Assembly: GCA_015060395.1 (NCBI GenBank)
Contig: SUYP01000003.1
Coordinates: 62,001 to 126,000 of the forward strand
DNA: 64,000 bases
Direction: 5' to 3'
DNA from: Bacteroidales bacterium
GTDB lineage: Bacteria > Bacteroidota > Bacteroidia > Bacteroidales > UBA932
Translations under genes and position numbers: made by a program
The notes under the pieces: generated by a model
Databases searched by the model: none
The model's input: only the letters and a program-made list of their open reading frames with translations
Told to the model about the DNA's origin: nothing
Shown here: positions 10,062-24,511 of the stretch, one piece after another
How the letters are laid out: each line of letters begins with the position of its first letter
Numbering within the stretch: position 1 is the stretch's first letter

Positions 10062-10925
10062 ATGAATGAAATTCAACAAGAAATAGTTCCGATCACGCAG
10101 GATGATCTCTTTGTAATAAAGAATCATCCTAATGCTAAATTCGATTATCCGATACACTGTCATCCGGAGTATGAGATCAATCTTGTGATGAATACTTCCG
10201 GAACAAGGGTAGTGGGGGATGACGAGGAAGCGTTTGACGAACTTGATCTTGTTATGACCGGTCCTTTCGTACCTCACGTCTGGAAATCCGAACTGGTGAC
10301 CAATCACGTCATAACCATACAGTTTTCGAGTGATCTTCTCAGTTTCCAGATGATCAACAAGCGTCTCTTTATGCCTATAAGGCAGCTGCTGATCGACTCT
10401 ATGCAGGGTCTGCATTTCTATGGGCCTGAGGCAGAAAGGATAAGGAATGAAATTGTGGAGATCACCAGGATGCAGGGCTTCCAGACAGCAACAAAGTTTC
10501 TGAATATCCTCAATCTTCTGGCATACGCTCCGAGGCGTAAGCTCGTGAGCAATATGTACGAGTCGGAGAATCTTGTCAATTCATCCAAGTCCCGTAGGAT
10601 AACCAAGGCCTGCAAATATATTGAGGAGAATATTTCACAGAAGATAAGTCTTTCGGATGTCGCTATGCTCGTTAATATGTCCGATTCGGCTTTCAGCCAC
10701 TTCTTCAAGAAAAAGACCGGCATATCATTCATCACATACGTCAACAACCTACGTGTTGCGAAAGCCTGCGACCTTTTGGCAAGCACTTCTTTAAGTGCCT
10801 CAGAAATATGCTATGATTGCGGATTCAACAACAAGTCCAATTTCATACGCATATTTACAAAAAGAAAGAATATGACCCCTATCGAATATAGGAACCATAT
10901 CTCTCAGATTCTTATAAAGTATTGA
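10062..10925 (+). CDS. AraC family transcriptional regulator with cupin sensor
   Basis: A 287-residue cytoplasmic regulator. Residues about 20-100 look like a cupin sensor domain (HCHPEYEINLVMN), and residues about 185-285 are a two-helix-turn-helix AraC DNA-binding domain ending in the signature FIRIFTKRKNMTPIEYRN. It lies about 100 nt downstream of the mannan-type operon on the same strand with its own possible -7 box. Its likely role is control of the neighbouring carbohydrate operon in response to a small sugar, which is inference. It converges with the NAGPA-type gene, with only 3 nt between the two stop codons. Confidence 0.85.
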   Translation: MNEIQQEIVPITQDDLFVIKNHPNAKFDYPIHCHPEYEINLVMNTSGTRVVGDDEEAFDELDLVMTGPFVPHVWKSELVTNHVITIQFSSDLLSFQMINKRLFMPIRQLLIDSMQGLHFYGPEAERIRNEIVEITRMQGFQTATKFLNILNLLAYAPRRKLVSNMYESENLVNSSKSRRITKACKYIEENISQKISLSDVAMLVNMSDSAFSHFFKKKTGISFITYVNNLRVAKACDLLASTSLSASEICYDCGFNNKSNFIRIFTKRKNMTPIEYRNHISQILIKY

Positions 10926-10928
10926 CAA

Positions 10929-11819
10929 TCAGAATGCTCCGATGATATTCGGAATCGTCCTTTCGCCTTTGTGGTCAAAGACCCTGTTGTCGGAAGGATG
11001 GTTCAGGACTCCTGTTTCCTTGCTCCACAATGCAGATGAACCTCCTCCGTCAAGATTGATGGCATCCGTAAGTCCGAGAAGATGGCTTATGAGGGCGGTC
11101 TGGTATATTGTCGTACCGTCCGCATTGTCTTTGTGCCGGCCGTCAATGACTATCATATAGATATTGCCGTCATCGTCATTTCCTATGATCGAGCGCGGAT
11201 GTCTTCCGTCATAGAAATCTCCTGTCTTGCGTTCCGGATATGCCTTTGCATAGCTTTCCGGCACCACTATATCTCCGTCCTCGACAAGAAGGGGGCCGGT
11301 GGCCATAACGGAATGCCAGTTCCCAGTCACCTCTTCATACTCATCTGCGGCACATCGGCTGATCATCATCTTCTTGCCTCTTCTGTCCTTGAACCCTATC
11401 ACGGCATTGACCCTGAGTTTCGCTTCCTTAGGCTTTGTGAGGCTGAATGTCTCGTCTCCGATCCTGAAATATACGCAAGGGACAGGACCATTGTCGAAAT
11501 ATCCTCCGTTTATCGCCATATCTGCTTCTGCCCTTTCTGCAAGGACGCTTGTCTTTCCCGCTTCTGATTCAGGGCAATGCCTGAATCCGGTCCTGAACCT
11601 TCTCGCCGGATATCTTATCACGCAGATGCTCTGCATCGAGTCGAACATCTTCACCTGGGTGTACATAGCTTCGGCTCCCTTGCCGAGGTCTGTAACCTGC
11701 CATTCTGCATTTTCAAAAGCCAGGGAGTCTTCTGCGTTCAGGAGGCCGCTCCTTTCCTGTCCGTATGAAAATACGGCTGCCAGGAGCAGTAAGAGTGATG
11801 TAAAAGTGATGTGTTTCAT
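10929..11819 (-). CDS. Secreted phosphodiester glycosidase (NAGPA/DUF2233) family protein
   Basis: Exported protein of about 296 residues; the start at MKHITFTSL is preferred because it begins the signal peptide (to about FSYGQ), six residues after an alternative ATG. The body matches the NAGPA domain: INGGYFDNGPVP, MATGPLLVEDGD, HPRSIIG, DGRHK and INLDGGGSSALW near the C terminus are the family's conserved blocks. Members remove N-acetylglucosamine from phosphodiesters, or trim exopolysaccharide and wall glycans in bacteria. Here the substrate is unknown. It points away from purD and converges with the AraC gene, so it is a single-gene unit. Confidence 0.8.
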   Translation of the reverse strand: MKHITFTSLLLLLAAVFSYGQERSGLLNAEDSLAFENAEWQVTDLGKGAEAMYTQVKMFDSMQSICVIRYPARRFRTGFRHCPESEAGKTSVLAERAEADMAINGGYFDNGPVPCVYFRIGDETFSLTKPKEAKLRVNAVIGFKDRRGKKMMISRCAADEYEEVTGNWHSVMATGPLLVEDGDIVVPESYAKAYPERKTGDFYDGRHPRSIIGNDDDGNIYMIVIDGRHKDNADGTTIYQTALISHLLGLTDAINLDGGGSSALWSKETGVLNHPSDNRVFDHKGERTIPNIIGAF

Positions 11820-11898
11820 ATCTTGACTGCTATACATTGCGAAATTAAGAATATTTGCGGGAAAAATCGTATATTCGCGAAAATTTGATATTACAGAG

Positions 11899-13152
11899 AT
11901 GAAGAAAGTTTTGGTAATCGGTGGAGGTGGACGCGAGCACGCTATTGTAGATGCTTTGAGCCGTTCTCCTCAGGTAGGAAAAATCTATTGTGCGCCAGGA
12001 AATGCCGGTATCTCGGAGCAGGCGGAATGCGTTTTCATAAAGGATACAGATGTGCAGGGACTCAAGTCTTTTGCGCTCGAAAACGGAATCGACCTTACGG
12101 TAGTAGGACCGGAAGTGACTCTCGCCGCTGGTGTTGTCGATGTGTTCAAGGAGGCCGGCCTCCGTATTTTCGGCCCTTCCAAGGCTGCAGCCACGATTGA
12201 GGCCAGCAAGGACTTCGCCAAGCAGCTGATGGCGAAATATGACGTTCCTACTGCGGCTTTCGAGACATTTGAAGACTATGAAGCAGCTCTTGAATATGTC
12301 AGAAAGGGCTCCATCCCCGTTGTCCTTAAATATGACGGACTTGCTGCCGGAAAAGGTGTGGTGATACCTGAGACCCTTGAGGAGGCTGATGAGGCTCTCA
12401 AGGATATGCTTCTGGATGATAAGTTCGGCAAGGGCAAGGTTGTGGTGGAGGAATTCCTCACAGGCCCGGAGTTCTCGTTTATGTGCTTTGTTGACGGCAC
12501 CGAGGTTTATCCTATGACTCTCTCGCAGGATCATAAGCGGGCATACGAGGGTGACAAGGGACCTAATACCGGTGGTATGGGCGCATATTCTCCGGTTCCG
12601 ATCATTACTGATGAGGATGTGGATTATGCTATGGAGAAGATTATGAAGCCAGTTGCGGCTGCTATGGTTGCAGAAGGCTGTCCTTTCACCGGAGTACTTT
12701 ACGGAGGATTGATGAAGACCCCTTCAGGTGTGAAGGTGATCGAGTTCAACTGCCGCTTTGGCGATCCTGAGACTGAAGTTGTTCTTCCTCGTCTCGCATC
12801 TGACATATATGATATCTTTTCGGCAGTGGCAGATCATACCCCGATGCCTGAGATAGAGTGGAGGAAAGAGGTTACAATGGGCTTTGTGATGGCTTCAAAG
12901 GGCTATCCCGGCAGTTATGAAAAAGGATTTGAGATAAAGGGACTTGACAGGCTTCCGGAGGATATCCGCGTGTTCCATATGGGAACTTCTGTCAAGGATG
13001 GAAAATATCATACATCAGGAGGTCGTGTCCTTATGGTCGTAGGATTCGGAAGCGACCTTCAGGAAGCTCACGATAAGGCTCTTGCAGCAGTGGAATCAAT
13101 CGAATGCGACAATCTTTTCTATCGTCGCGATATCGGATGGAGGGTTTTATAA
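11899..13152 (+). CDS. purD: Phosphoribosylamine-glycine ligase
   Basis: GAR synthetase, the second step of de novo purine synthesis: phosphoribosylamine plus glycine and ATP gives glycinamide ribonucleotide. The 417-residue length is normal. Visible family features are the N-terminal VLVIGGGGREHAI nucleotide-binding loop, ATP-grasp segments VVLKYDGLAAGKGV and PNTGGMGAYSP, and EFNCRFGDPETEVVLPR with metal ligands. It is followed by folD after one base, and the link (folate one-carbon units for purine synthesis) makes sense. Confidence 0.97.
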   Translation: MKKVLVIGGGGREHAIVDALSRSPQVGKIYCAPGNAGISEQAECVFIKDTDVQGLKSFALENGIDLTVVGPEVTLAAGVVDVFKEAGLRIFGPSKAAATIEASKDFAKQLMAKYDVPTAAFETFEDYEAALEYVRKGSIPVVLKYDGLAAGKGVVIPETLEEADEALKDMLLDDKFGKGKVVVEEFLTGPEFSFMCFVDGTEVYPMTLSQDHKRAYEGDKGPNTGGMGAYSPVPIITDEDVDYAMEKIMKPVAAAMVAEGCPFTGVLYGGLMKTPSGVKVIEFNCRFGDPETEVVLPRLASDIYDIFSAVADHTPMPEIEWRKEVTMGFVMASKGYPGSYEKGFEIKGLDRLPEDIRVFHMGTSVKDGKYHTSGGRVLMVVGFGSDLQEAHDKALAAVESIECDNLFYRRDIGWRVL

Positions 13153-13153
13153 T

Positions 13154-14011
13154 ATGGCGACAGTAATATCAGGAAAGGAACTTTCAGCCCAGCTGAAAGA
13201 GGAAATGAAGGCACAGGTGGCCACATTTCCGGATAAATATGGCCGTGTACCACATTTGGTGGTGATTCTTGTCGGAGAAGATCCGGGCAGTGTTTCTTAC
13301 GTTACAGGCAAAGCGAAGGCTTCAGAGGTAGTAGGCATAAAGAATACTACCATACGCAAGCCTGATACCATATCTGAGTCTGAACTTCTCGCTCTCATAG
13401 AGGAACTAAATGCCGACGACAGCGTTGATGGTATTCTGGTACAGCTTCCGCTTCCGAAACATATCAGCGAGGACAAGGTCATCGCTACGATTGCTAAGGA
13501 GAAGGATGTGGATGGTTTTCATCCGCTCAACGTCGCTGCTCTATGGCAGAAGCAGGATTGTGTACTTCCTTGCACACCTAAGGGCATAATCAAGATGCTG
13601 AAGAGAGCCGGTGTCGAGATTAAGGGCAAGAGGGCAGTGGTGATCGGTAGAAGCAATATCGTCGGTCTTCCTGTATCAAAACTTCTTCTTGACGAGAATG
13701 CTACTGTTACAATCGCTCACAGTCGTACAGTGGATCTTCCGTCAGTGACCCGTAATGCTGAAATTCTGGTCGTAGCCATAGGTCGCCCTAAATTTGTGAC
13801 AGCAGATATGGTGTCCGAAGGAGCTGTGGTAATCGACGTAGGAGTGAACCGCGACCCTGAGACCGGCAAGCTCTGCGGAGATGTTGACTATGCTGCCGTC
13901 GAGCCAAAGGCATCTGTAATCACTCCTGTACCTGGCGGAGTTGGTCCAATGACCATCTGCTGCCTTATGGAAAACACCATCGAGTGTTTTCTCCGCAAAA
14001 TGTCCCGATAG
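13154..14011 (+). CDS. folD: Bifunctional methylenetetrahydrofolate dehydrogenase/cyclohydrolase
   Basis: FolD interconverts methylene-, methenyl- and formyl-tetrahydrofolate in the cytoplasm. The start at MATVISGKEL (285 residues) was chosen because it begins at the conserved N terminus directly after the purD stop; the longer frame overlaps purD. Conserved blocks are GEDPGSVSYV with the active-site Tyr-Val region, ILVQLPLPKH, the Rossmann segment VVIGRSNIVGLP and the terminal PVPGGVGPMT. It is co-transcribed with purD and supplies formyl-folate for purine synthesis. Confidence 0.97.
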   Translation: MATVISGKELSAQLKEEMKAQVATFPDKYGRVPHLVVILVGEDPGSVSYVTGKAKASEVVGIKNTTIRKPDTISESELLALIEELNADDSVDGILVQLPLPKHISEDKVIATIAKEKDVDGFHPLNVAALWQKQDCVLPCTPKGIIKMLKRAGVEIKGKRAVVIGRSNIVGLPVSKLLLDENATVTIAHSRTVDLPSVTRNAEILVVAIGRPKFVTADMVSEGAVVIDVGVNRDPETGKLCGDVDYAAVEPKASVITPVPGGVGPMTICCLMENTIECFLRKMSR

Positions 14012-14025
14012 TCATCTTGATATTC

Positions 14026-14139
14026 TGAAATCGGACAGCCTGACTAAAGTTCCAGCGACCCCCGCCTCCCGATGGGAGGCACCCCCTAGCCGGGGGTGGC
14101 ACGTCGCTTCCACTTTTAGTCAGGCTGTCCCGATTTTCA
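14026..14139. repeat. Structured palindromic repeat, copy A (between folD and rpoC)
   Basis: A large inverted structure between two convergent genes. The outer arms (14026-14050 and 14112-14139) pair over about 24 bp with three single-base bulges. Inside are a 5-bp stem gcgac/gtcgc, a 7-bp hairpin gcctccc-gat-gggaggc (14064-14080) and a 6-bp hairpin accccc-tagcc-gggggt (14081-14097), making a multi-branched fold. The core is shared in inverted orientation with copy B at 37567-37674. It may serve as a bidirectional terminator. An apparent small reading frame here is Pro/Gly-rich and not a gene. Confidence 0.8.
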
Positions 14140-14161
14140 TAGATGATCATCTATATCAACA

Positions 14162-14191
14162 ACAGAGGATGGCCGTATGACCATCCTCTGT
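14162..14191 (-). terminator. Hairpin downstream of rpoC
   Basis: An 11-bp perfect stem (acagaggatgg / ccatcctctgt) with an 8-base loop begins 20 nt beyond the rpoC stop. There is no clean T tract on the minus strand, so it may act as a 3'-end stabiliser as much as a terminator. Confidence 0.55.
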
Positions 14192-14210
14192 CAGTATATG
14201 TACGGATCTG

Positions 14211-18455
<4,245 letters not shown>

Positions 18456-18481
18456 ATTTCTATAATTTCAATTGTCAGTAA

Positions 18482-21400
18482 TTAGTCCAAAGTCACTTTA
18501 AGTCCGAGACCTCTGAGCTCGTGAAGCAATACGTTGAGGGACTCAGGTATGCCTGGATTCGGCATAAGGTCGCCCTTGACGATAGCTTCGTATGCCTTGG
18601 ATCTTCCTGTCACGTCATCTGACTTCACAGTCAGGATCTCCTGAAGGATGTTGGATGCACCGAATGCCTCGAGTGCCCATACCTCCATCTCTCCGAAACG
18701 CTGTCCTCCGAACTGCGCCTTACCTCCGAGAGGCTGCTGGGTGATGAGTGAGTAAGGACCGATAGAACGTGCGTGCATCTTGTCGTCAACCATATGGCCG
18801 AGCTTGATCATATAGATCACACCGACAGTAGCAGGCTGGTCGAACCAGTCACCTGTACCTCCGTCGCGGAGATATGTCTTACCATATCTTGGGAGACCTG
18901 CCTTGTCTGTATATTCACAGATATTGTCAAGTGTCGCACCGTCGAAGATAGGAGTGCTGAACTTCACTCCAAGTTCCTCTCCTGCCCATCCGAGTACGGT
19001 CTCGTAAATCTGACCGAGGTTCATACGTGATGGCACACCGAGAGGGTTGAGAACGATGTCAACAGGTGTTCCGTCTGCAAGGAACGGCATATCCTCGTCT
19101 CTTACAACCTTGGCTACGATACCCTTGTTACCGTGGCGTCCGGCCATCTTGTCACCGACTCTGATCTTACGCTTCTTGGCAACATAGACCTTTGCAAGCT
19201 GCATAACACCGTTCGGAAGTTCGTCACCGACCTTGATCTTGTCGAGAACCCTCTTGTTACGTGCTGCTTCTTCCTTGTGAGCGATGCAGTAGTTGTTGAT
19301 GAGCTCCCTGATGAGGATGTTTGCGTTCTTGTCGGTTGTCCACTTGCTTGAGTTTATGTTCTCATAGTCGATGGCCCTTATGTCAGCGAGAGTGATGTCT
19401 TTGCCCTTGGCAATGATCTCTACTCCGTAAAGGTCGCTGATTCCGGCGCTCTTCTTGCCCTCTACGAGGACAGCAAGCTTATCTATGAACTTAGCTCTGA
19501 GAGCCTCGGCCTTTGCTGCGAATTCCTCTTCAGCCTTCTCTATCTTGGCCTTCTGGTCGCTCTTGGCACCCTTGCGGCCGCTTTCCTTGGCAACCTTAGA
19601 GTAGAGAGCAGTGTTGATCACAGTACCGCTGAGTGATGGAGTAGCCTTGAGTGAAGCATCCTTTACATCCCCAGCCTTGTCTCCGAAGATGGCTCTGAGG
19701 AGCTTCTCTTCCGGTGACGGGTCGCTCTCTCCCTTAGGAGTGATCTTACCGATCATAATATCGCCCGGCTCGATGTGTGCACCGATGCGGATGATACCGT
19801 TCTCGTCGAGATCCTTTGTAGCATCTTCGCTGACGTTAGGAATATCGGATGTGAGTTCCTCCATACCGCGCTTTGTATCACGTACTTCTGTGATATACTC
19901 GTCAACGTGGACAGATGTGAGGATATCCCAGCGGATCATACGCTCGGAGATAACGATCGCATCCTCGTAGTTGTAACCCTTCCAAGGCATAAATGCCACC
20001 TTGAGGTTCCTTCCGAGTGCGAGCTCTCCGTTCTGGGTCGCATAACCTTCGGTCATTATCTGGCCAGCCTCAACGATGTCGCCCTTTCTTACGATAGGCT
20101 TGAGGAGGATGGTTGTGCTCTGGTTGGTCCTTCTGTATATAGGAAGCTGATATACTGTGATGTCCGGTGCGAAGCTTACGAACTTCTCGTCATCAGTACG
20201 CTCGTATCTTACGTGGATCTCCTTTGCATCTACATATACTACTTCTCCCTTTCTCTCTGCCTTTACCTGTGTTCTTGAGTCAAGACATACTCTTTCCTCA
20301 AGACCTGTACCTACGATAGGGGACTCAGGGTTGAGAAGCGGAACTGCCTGACGCATCATATTCGCACCCATCAATGCACGGTGGGCGTCGTCGTGCTCAA
20401 GGAACGGAATGAGCGATGCCGCAACCGATGCGATCTGGTTAGGAGCAACGTCCATATAGTTCACCTCTTCCTTTGTAACGACAGGGAAGTCTGCGCCGAG
20501 ACGGCACTGGATACGGTCTTCGAGAATCTGTCCATCTTCATCCATCTTCACTTTTGCAAGTGAAACCATCTGGTTCTCTTCCTCCTCGGCGCTCATATAA
20601 GTCCATCCCTCGGAACTGAGGTCAACCTTGCCTCCCTGTACCTTGCGGTATGGAGTCTCGATGAAGCCGAGGTCGTTGATCCTTGCGTAAACGCAGAGTG
20701 ATGAGATAAGACCGATGTTCGGTCCTTCCGGAGTCTCGATAGGGCAGAGACGGCCGTAGTGTGTATAGTGTACGTCTCGTACCTCGAAGCCGGCACGGTC
20801 TCTTGAAAGACCTCCTGGACCGAGGGCTGAAAGACGACGCTTATGTGTCATTTCAGACAGCGGGTTGGTCTGATCCATAAACTGTGACAGCTGGCTCGTT
20901 CCGAAGAATGAGTTGATCACAGAAGAAAGGGTCTTTGCATTGATCAGGTCAGTCGGTGCGAACTGCTCGCTGTCGCGGACGTTCATTCTTTCGCGGATGG
21001 TGCGGGCCATACGTGAAAGACCTACGCTGAACTGGTTTGCAAGCTGCTCTCCTACGGTTCTGATACGTCTGTTGCTCAAGTGGTCGATGTCGTCAACGAC
21101 AGCCTTCGAGTTGATGAGCTGGATGAGATACTTGATGATCTCGATCATATCAGTGTTGGTGAGTACCCTTGTGTTCTCGTCGATTGTGAGATTCAGCTTC
21201 TTGTTGAGTCTGTAACGTCCCACATCTCCGAGATCATATCTCTTTTCAGAGAAGAAGAGCTTGTCGATGACATCTCTTGCAGTCGCTTCATCAGGTGGTT
21301 CTGAATTGCGGAGCTGTTTGTAGATGTAGTTGACAGCTTCCATCTCCGTATTTGTCGGGTCTTTCTGCAGAGTGTTGTAAATGATGGCATACTCGTTTAC

Positions 21401-22303
21401 GTTTGCCTCATCCTTCTGGAGAAGGATTGTCTTTACATCAGTATCTGACAGTTTTTCGATAGTCTCATCATTGAGGATCTCTCCGCGTTCGAGGTATGTC
21501 TCGCTTCTTTCTACCGGAATTACCTCTCCTGTATCCTCATCTACGAAATCCTCGATCCAGGTCCTGAGTACCTTTGCCGCAAGCTTCCTTCCCTCGTTTG
21601 CCTTAAGGTTCTCTTCAGTTGCTTCAATCTCATCTGCGAGACCGAAGATGTCGATGATATCCTTGTCGCCGTTGAATCCAATGGCCCTGAGGAGGGTTGT
21701 TACTGGCAATTTCTTCTTACGGTCGATGTATGCGTACATCACGTTGTTGATGTCAGTCGCAAACTCGATCCAGGATCCCTTGAACGGGATGATTCGTGCA
21801 GAATACAGCTTGGTTCCGTTGGCGTGTACGCTCTGTCCGAAGAATACGCCTGGAGATCTGTGGAGCTGTGAAACTATGATTCTTTCTGATCCGTTGATAA
21901 CGAATGTACCGCCCGGTGTCATATACGGGATATTTCCGAGATATACATCCTGTACCTTCGTGTCGAAGTCTTCGTGCTCAGGATCATTGCAGGAAAGGCG
22001 GAGTTTTGCCTTCAGAGGAACATTGTAAGTCAGTCCTCTCTCAAGACACTCATCAATCGAATACTGCGGAGGATCAATGAAATAGTCGATGAACTCGAGC
22101 TTGTAACTGTTCCTGGTGTCTTCGATTGGGAATATCTCCTGAAACACCTGATACAGACCCTCGTTGCTCCTGTTTTCAGGAGTGGTATCGAGCTGGAAGA
22201 AGTCCTGGAACGACTTCAACTGCACCTCGAGAAGGTCAGGGTATTCAAGGAGAATTTTTGATGATGCGAATGAAACTCGCTGATTGTTAGTCTTTTTTGA
22301 CAT
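18482..22303 (-). CDS. rpoB: RNA polymerase beta subunit
   Basis: The 1273-residue catalytic beta subunit. The rifampicin-binding cluster reads as wild type in the block from [13 protein letters not shown] through [13 protein letters not shown], and the C-terminal [15 protein letters not shown] block contacting beta' is intact. It lies 105 nt downstream of rplL, with an attenuator-like hairpin in that gap (22343-22376), and 26 nt upstream of rpoC. The start MSKKTNNQR gives the normal family length. Confidence 0.98.
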   Translation of the reverse strand: MSKKTNNQRVSFASSKILLEYPDLLEVQLKSFQDFFQLDTTPENRSNEGLYQVFQEIFPIEDTRNSYKLEFIDYFIDPPQYSIDECLERGLTYNVPLKAKLRLSCNDPEHEDFDTKVQDVYLGNIPYMTPGGTFVINGSERIIVSQLHRSPGVFFGQSVHANGTKLYSARIIPFKGSWIEFATDINNVMYAYIDRKKKLPVTTLLRAIGFNGDKDIIDIFGLADEIEATEENLKANEGRKLAAKVLRTWIEDFVDEDTGEVIPVERSETYLERGEILNDETIEKLSDTDVKTILLQKDEANVNEYAIIYNTLQKDPTNTEMEAVNYIYKQLRNSEPPDEATARDVIDKLFFSEKRYDLGDVGRYRLNKKLNLTIDENTRVLTNTDMIEIIKYLIQLINSKAVVDDIDHLSNRRIRTVGEQLANQFSVGLSRMARTIRERMNVRDSEQFAPTDLINAKTLSSVINSFFGTSQLSQFMDQTNPLSEMTHKRRLSALGPGGLSRDRAGFEVRDVHYTHYGRLCPIETPEGPNIGLISSLCVYARINDLGFIETPYRKVQGGKVDLSSEGWTYMSAEEEENQMVSLAKVKMDEDGQILEDRIQCRLGADFPVVTKEEVNYMDVAPNQIASVAASLIPFLEHDDAHRALMGANMMRQAVPLLNPESPIVGTGLEERVCLDSRTQVKAERKGEVVYVDAKEIHVRYERTDDEKFVSFAPDITVYQLPIYRRTNQSTTILLKPIVRKGDIVEAGQIMTEGYATQNGELALGRNLKVAFMPWKGYNYEDAIVISERMIRWDILTSVHVDEYITEVRDTKRGMEELTSDIPNVSEDATKDLDENGIIRIGAHIEPGDIMIGKITPKGESDPSPEEKLLRAIFGDKAGDVKDASLKATPSLSGTVINTALYSKVAKESGRKGAKSDQKAKIEKAEEEFAAKAEALRAKFIDKLAVLVEGKKSAGISDLYGVEIIAKGKDITLADIRAIDYENINSSKWTTDKNANILIRELINNYCIAHKEEAARNKRVLDKIKVGDELPNGVMQLAKVYVAKKRKIRVGDKMAGRHGNKGIVAKVVRDEDMPFLADGTPVDIVLNPLGVPSRMNLGQIYETVLGWAGEELGVKFSTPIFDGATLDNICEYTDKAGLPRYGKTYLRDGGTGDWFDQPATVGVIYMIKLGHMVDDKMHARSIGPYSLITQQPLGGKAQFGGQRFGEMEVWALEAFGASNILQEILTVKSDDVTGRSKAYEAIVKGDLMPNPGIPESLNVLLHELRGLGLKVTLD

Positions 22304-22342
22304 CTTTCTGCCTTTATATAGAGAAAAACTTTTTATTACGAC

Positions 22343-22376
22343 AAAAAGGTTTAGAGCCTATTTTGGCCCTAAACCT
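22343..22376 (-). terminator. Attenuator-like hairpin between rplL and rpoB
   Basis: On the minus strand a 12-bp stem (aggtttagggcc / ggctctaaacct, one G-U pair) with a 6-base loop is followed directly by five T. It lies in the rplL-rpoB gap, where partial termination is known to set the ribosomal protein to polymerase ratio in other bacteria. Confidence 0.65.
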
Positions 22377-22408
22377 GACTTTTTTCCCATCTCGGGGAAG
22401 GGGTGAAG

Positions 22409-22777
22409 TTATTTAACCTCAACTTCAGCTCCTGCCTCTTCGAGGGCAGCCTTAAGTGCTTCAGCCTCTGCCTTAGAAACTTTCTCCTTAACAGCTACCG
22501 GAGCCTTGTCAACGATCTCCTTAGACTCCTTGAGTCCGAGACCTGTAGCCTCCTTAACTGCCTTCACAACGCCAAGCTTAGCTGCGCCTGGAGAAACGAG
22601 GATAACGTCGAATTCAGTCTGCTCAGCCTCAGCTGCTGCTGCTGGACCTGCTACTGCTACAACTGCAGCTGCTGCAGGCTCGATTCCGTACTCATCCTTA
22701 AGGATGTTTGCGAGCTCCTGTACATCTTTCACAGTAAGGTTTACCAACTCTTCTGCGAGTGCTTTAATGTCTGCCAT
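22409..22777 (-). CDS. rplL: 50S ribosomal protein L7/L12
   Basis: The 122-residue stalk protein that recruits translation factors to the ribosome. The N-terminal dimerisation helices, an Ala/Pro-rich hinge ([19 protein letters not shown]) and the C-terminal domain with [27 protein letters not shown] are all present. It lies downstream of rplJ in the usual order and upstream of the attenuator-like hairpin before rpoB. Confidence 0.98.
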   Translation of the reverse strand: MADIKALAEELVNLTVKDVQELANILKDEYGIEPAAAAVVAVAGPAAAAEAEQTEFDVILVSPGAAKLGVVKAVKEATGLGLKESKEIVDKAPVAVKEKVSKAEAEALKAALEEAGAEVEVK

Positions 22778-22815
22778 AATTTATTATATTTTATTAATTG
22801 TTTGTTTTTCTTTAA

Positions 22816-23337
22816 TTATTCTGCTGAACCTTCAGCCTTGTCATCATCCTTGTGCTCGAGAGCTGACATAACGTTGCGGATTGGTGAGAGGAGGAGTGAT
22901 ACGATATCAGCGATCATTTCCTCACGTGACTTGATAGCGAAGAGGTTATCAAGCTGGTCTGCACCGATGAATGCCGGCCAATCCTGTACGAATGCACCCT
23001 TGAGTGCCGGTTTCTCGCTTCCTGTCTCTCTGAACTTCTTGATTACCTTTGCAGGAGCGTTAGGAGCAACTGTGTACATAATTGCAGTAGGACCTGCAAG
23101 TACCTCAGTGAGCTTCTTCATCTCCTCGTTCTCAGAAGCCTCGAGAACCTTTGTGAAGAGAGTGTTCTTAGTTACCACGAGCTTAACGCCAGCCTCGAAG
23201 CAAGCCTTGCGGAGAGCGTGAGTCTTCTCTGCGTTAAGTCCTGCGATGTCAGTGATATAGAAGTTAGGAGTCTCCTCCAACTGTGCTGAAATCGCGTTGA
23301 TTATATCGAGTTTTTCTTCTTTTCTCATAACGTTCAA
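22816..23337 (-). CDS. rplJ: 50S ribosomal protein L10
   Basis: The 173-residue L10 protein that anchors the L7/L12 stalk to 23S rRNA. The N-terminal rRNA-binding domain includes FYITDIAGLNAEKTHALR and LVVTKNTLFTKVL; the C-terminal helix carries the L12-binding sites. Only 17 nt separate it from rplA, so the L10-binding leader found in this gap in many bacteria has no room here. Confidence 0.97.
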   Translation of the reverse strand: MNVMRKEEKLDIINAISAQLEETPNFYITDIAGLNAEKTHALRKACFEAGVKLVVTKNTLFTKVLEASENEEMKKLTEVLAGPTAIMYTVAPNAPAKVIKKFRETGSEKPALKGAFVQDWPAFIGADQLDNLFAIKSREEMIADIVSLLLSPIRNVMSALEHKDDDKAEGSAE

Positions 23338-23354
23338 ATTTTACAGCACATTAA

Positions 23355-24047
23355 TTATTCAACTGACTTTACATCGACACGGATACCAGGGCTCATAGTA
23401 GAGCATACTGCTACGCCCTTCATATATGTTCCCTTGAGAGCCTGTGGCTTCAGCTTGAGGATTGCAGAAAGGAGCTCCTTAGCATTCTCATAGATCTGAG
23501 TACCTGTGAAAGATACCTTGCCTATAGCTGCGTGAACGATACCTGTCTTGTCAACCTTGAAGTCGATCTTACCTGCCTTTACTTCCTTGACAGCCTTTCC
23601 TACTTCCATAGTTACAGTACCAGTCTTAGGGTTTGGCATCAGACCTCTTGGACCGAGGATACGGCCGATAACACCGACCTTAGCCATTACTGATGGAGTA
23701 CAGATGATTACATCAACATCTGTCCAGCCTCCCTTGATCTTCTCAATGTACTCGTCGAGACCTACATAGTCTGCGCCTGCCTCTTTAGCCTCGTTCTCCT
23801 TGTCTGGAGTACAAAGCACGAGAACTCGAGTCACCTTACCGGTTCCGTTTGGAAGTGTAACGACACCACGAACCATCTGGTTAGCCTTACGAGGGTCAAC
23901 ACCGAGGTTTACGTGAAGCTCTACTGATGCATCAAACTTAGTGTAGGTGAGTTCCTTAACAAGTTCACAAGCCTCAGCAAGCTTATACTCTTTCGCTGCA
24001 TCGTACTTAGCGATGACAGCCTTCTGATTTTTAGTAAGTTTACCCAT
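23355..24047 (-). CDS. rplA: 50S ribosomal protein L1
   Basis: The 230-residue L1 protein of the ribosomal L1 stalk, which handles E-site tRNA. Family motifs are [20 protein letters not shown] near the N terminus and [19 protein letters not shown] in domain II. It lies 14 nt after the rplK stop in the conserved rplK-rplA-rplJ-rplL order. Confidence 0.98.
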   Translation of the reverse strand: MGKLTKNQKAVIAKYDAAKEYKLAEACELVKELTYTKFDASVELHVNLGVDPRKANQMVRGVVTLPNGTGKVTRVLVLCTPDKENEAKEAGADYVGLDEYIEKIKGGWTDVDVIICTPSVMAKVGVIGRILGPRGLMPNPKTGTVTMEVGKAVKEVKAGKIDFKVDKTGIVHAAIGKVSFTGTQIYENAKELLSAILKLKPQALKGTYMKGVAVCSTMSPGIRVDVKSVE

Positions 24048-24061
24048 TTTGCCTGTGATTT

Positions 24062-24502
24062 TTAGAGTTCAGGAAATTCTCCTTCTACTTTGATACCCAT
24101 ACTTCTTGCGGTACCTGCTACCATAGTCATCGCCGACTTGAGGGTGAAGCAGTTCATATCCGGCATCTTGCTCTCGGCAATAGCCTTCACCTGATCCCAA
24201 GTGATTGTACCGACCTTCTTTCTGTTTGGCTCTGCAGATCCGGCAGAGATCTTTGCAGCCTCTTTGAGCTGTACTGCTACAGGCGGCTGCTTCACTACGA
24301 ATGTGAATGACTTGTCGCTGTAAACAGTGATCACTACTGGCAATACCTTACCTGCGCTTTCCTGCGTACGGGCATTGAACTGCTTGCAGAAATCCATAAT
24401 GTTCAAACCCTTCGAACCGAGGGCAGGACCAACTGGTGGTGATGGATTTGCTGCGCCACCTTTAATCTGGAGTTTAATAAATCCAGCTACTTCTTTTGCC
24501 AT
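24062..24502 (-). CDS. rplK: 50S ribosomal protein L11
   Basis: The 146-residue L11 protein of the GTPase-associated centre. The N-terminal [21 protein letters not shown] block and the C-terminal [26 protein letters not shown] block are diagnostic. It starts 9 nt after nusG, so no separate leader is possible. Confidence 0.98.
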   Translation of the reverse strand: MAKEVAGFIKLQIKGGAANPSPPVGPALGSKGLNIMDFCKQFNARTQESAGKVLPVVITVYSDKSFTFVVKQPPVAVQLKEAAKISAGSAEPNRKKVGTITWDQVKAIAESKMPDMNCFTLKSAMTMVAGTARSMGIKVEGEFPEL

Positions 24503-24511
24503 AATTTCTGA

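Noticed and set aside
11820..11898. A purD promoter in the divergent gap
   Set aside because: TATATTCG and AAAATTTG are both partial -7 matches, and neither has a -33 element at the right distance, so I did not list one.
14026..14139. Reading palindrome A as a tRNA, a group II intron or an integron attC site
   Set aside because: The branched fold recalls these, but there is no anticodon or T-loop, no intron domain V, and no integrase core site.
13965..14150. A 61-codon reading frame across palindrome A
   Set aside because: It translates the stem and GC-rich core into Pro/Gly-rich low-complexity sequence and overlaps the folD 3' end; the DNA is explained by the palindrome.
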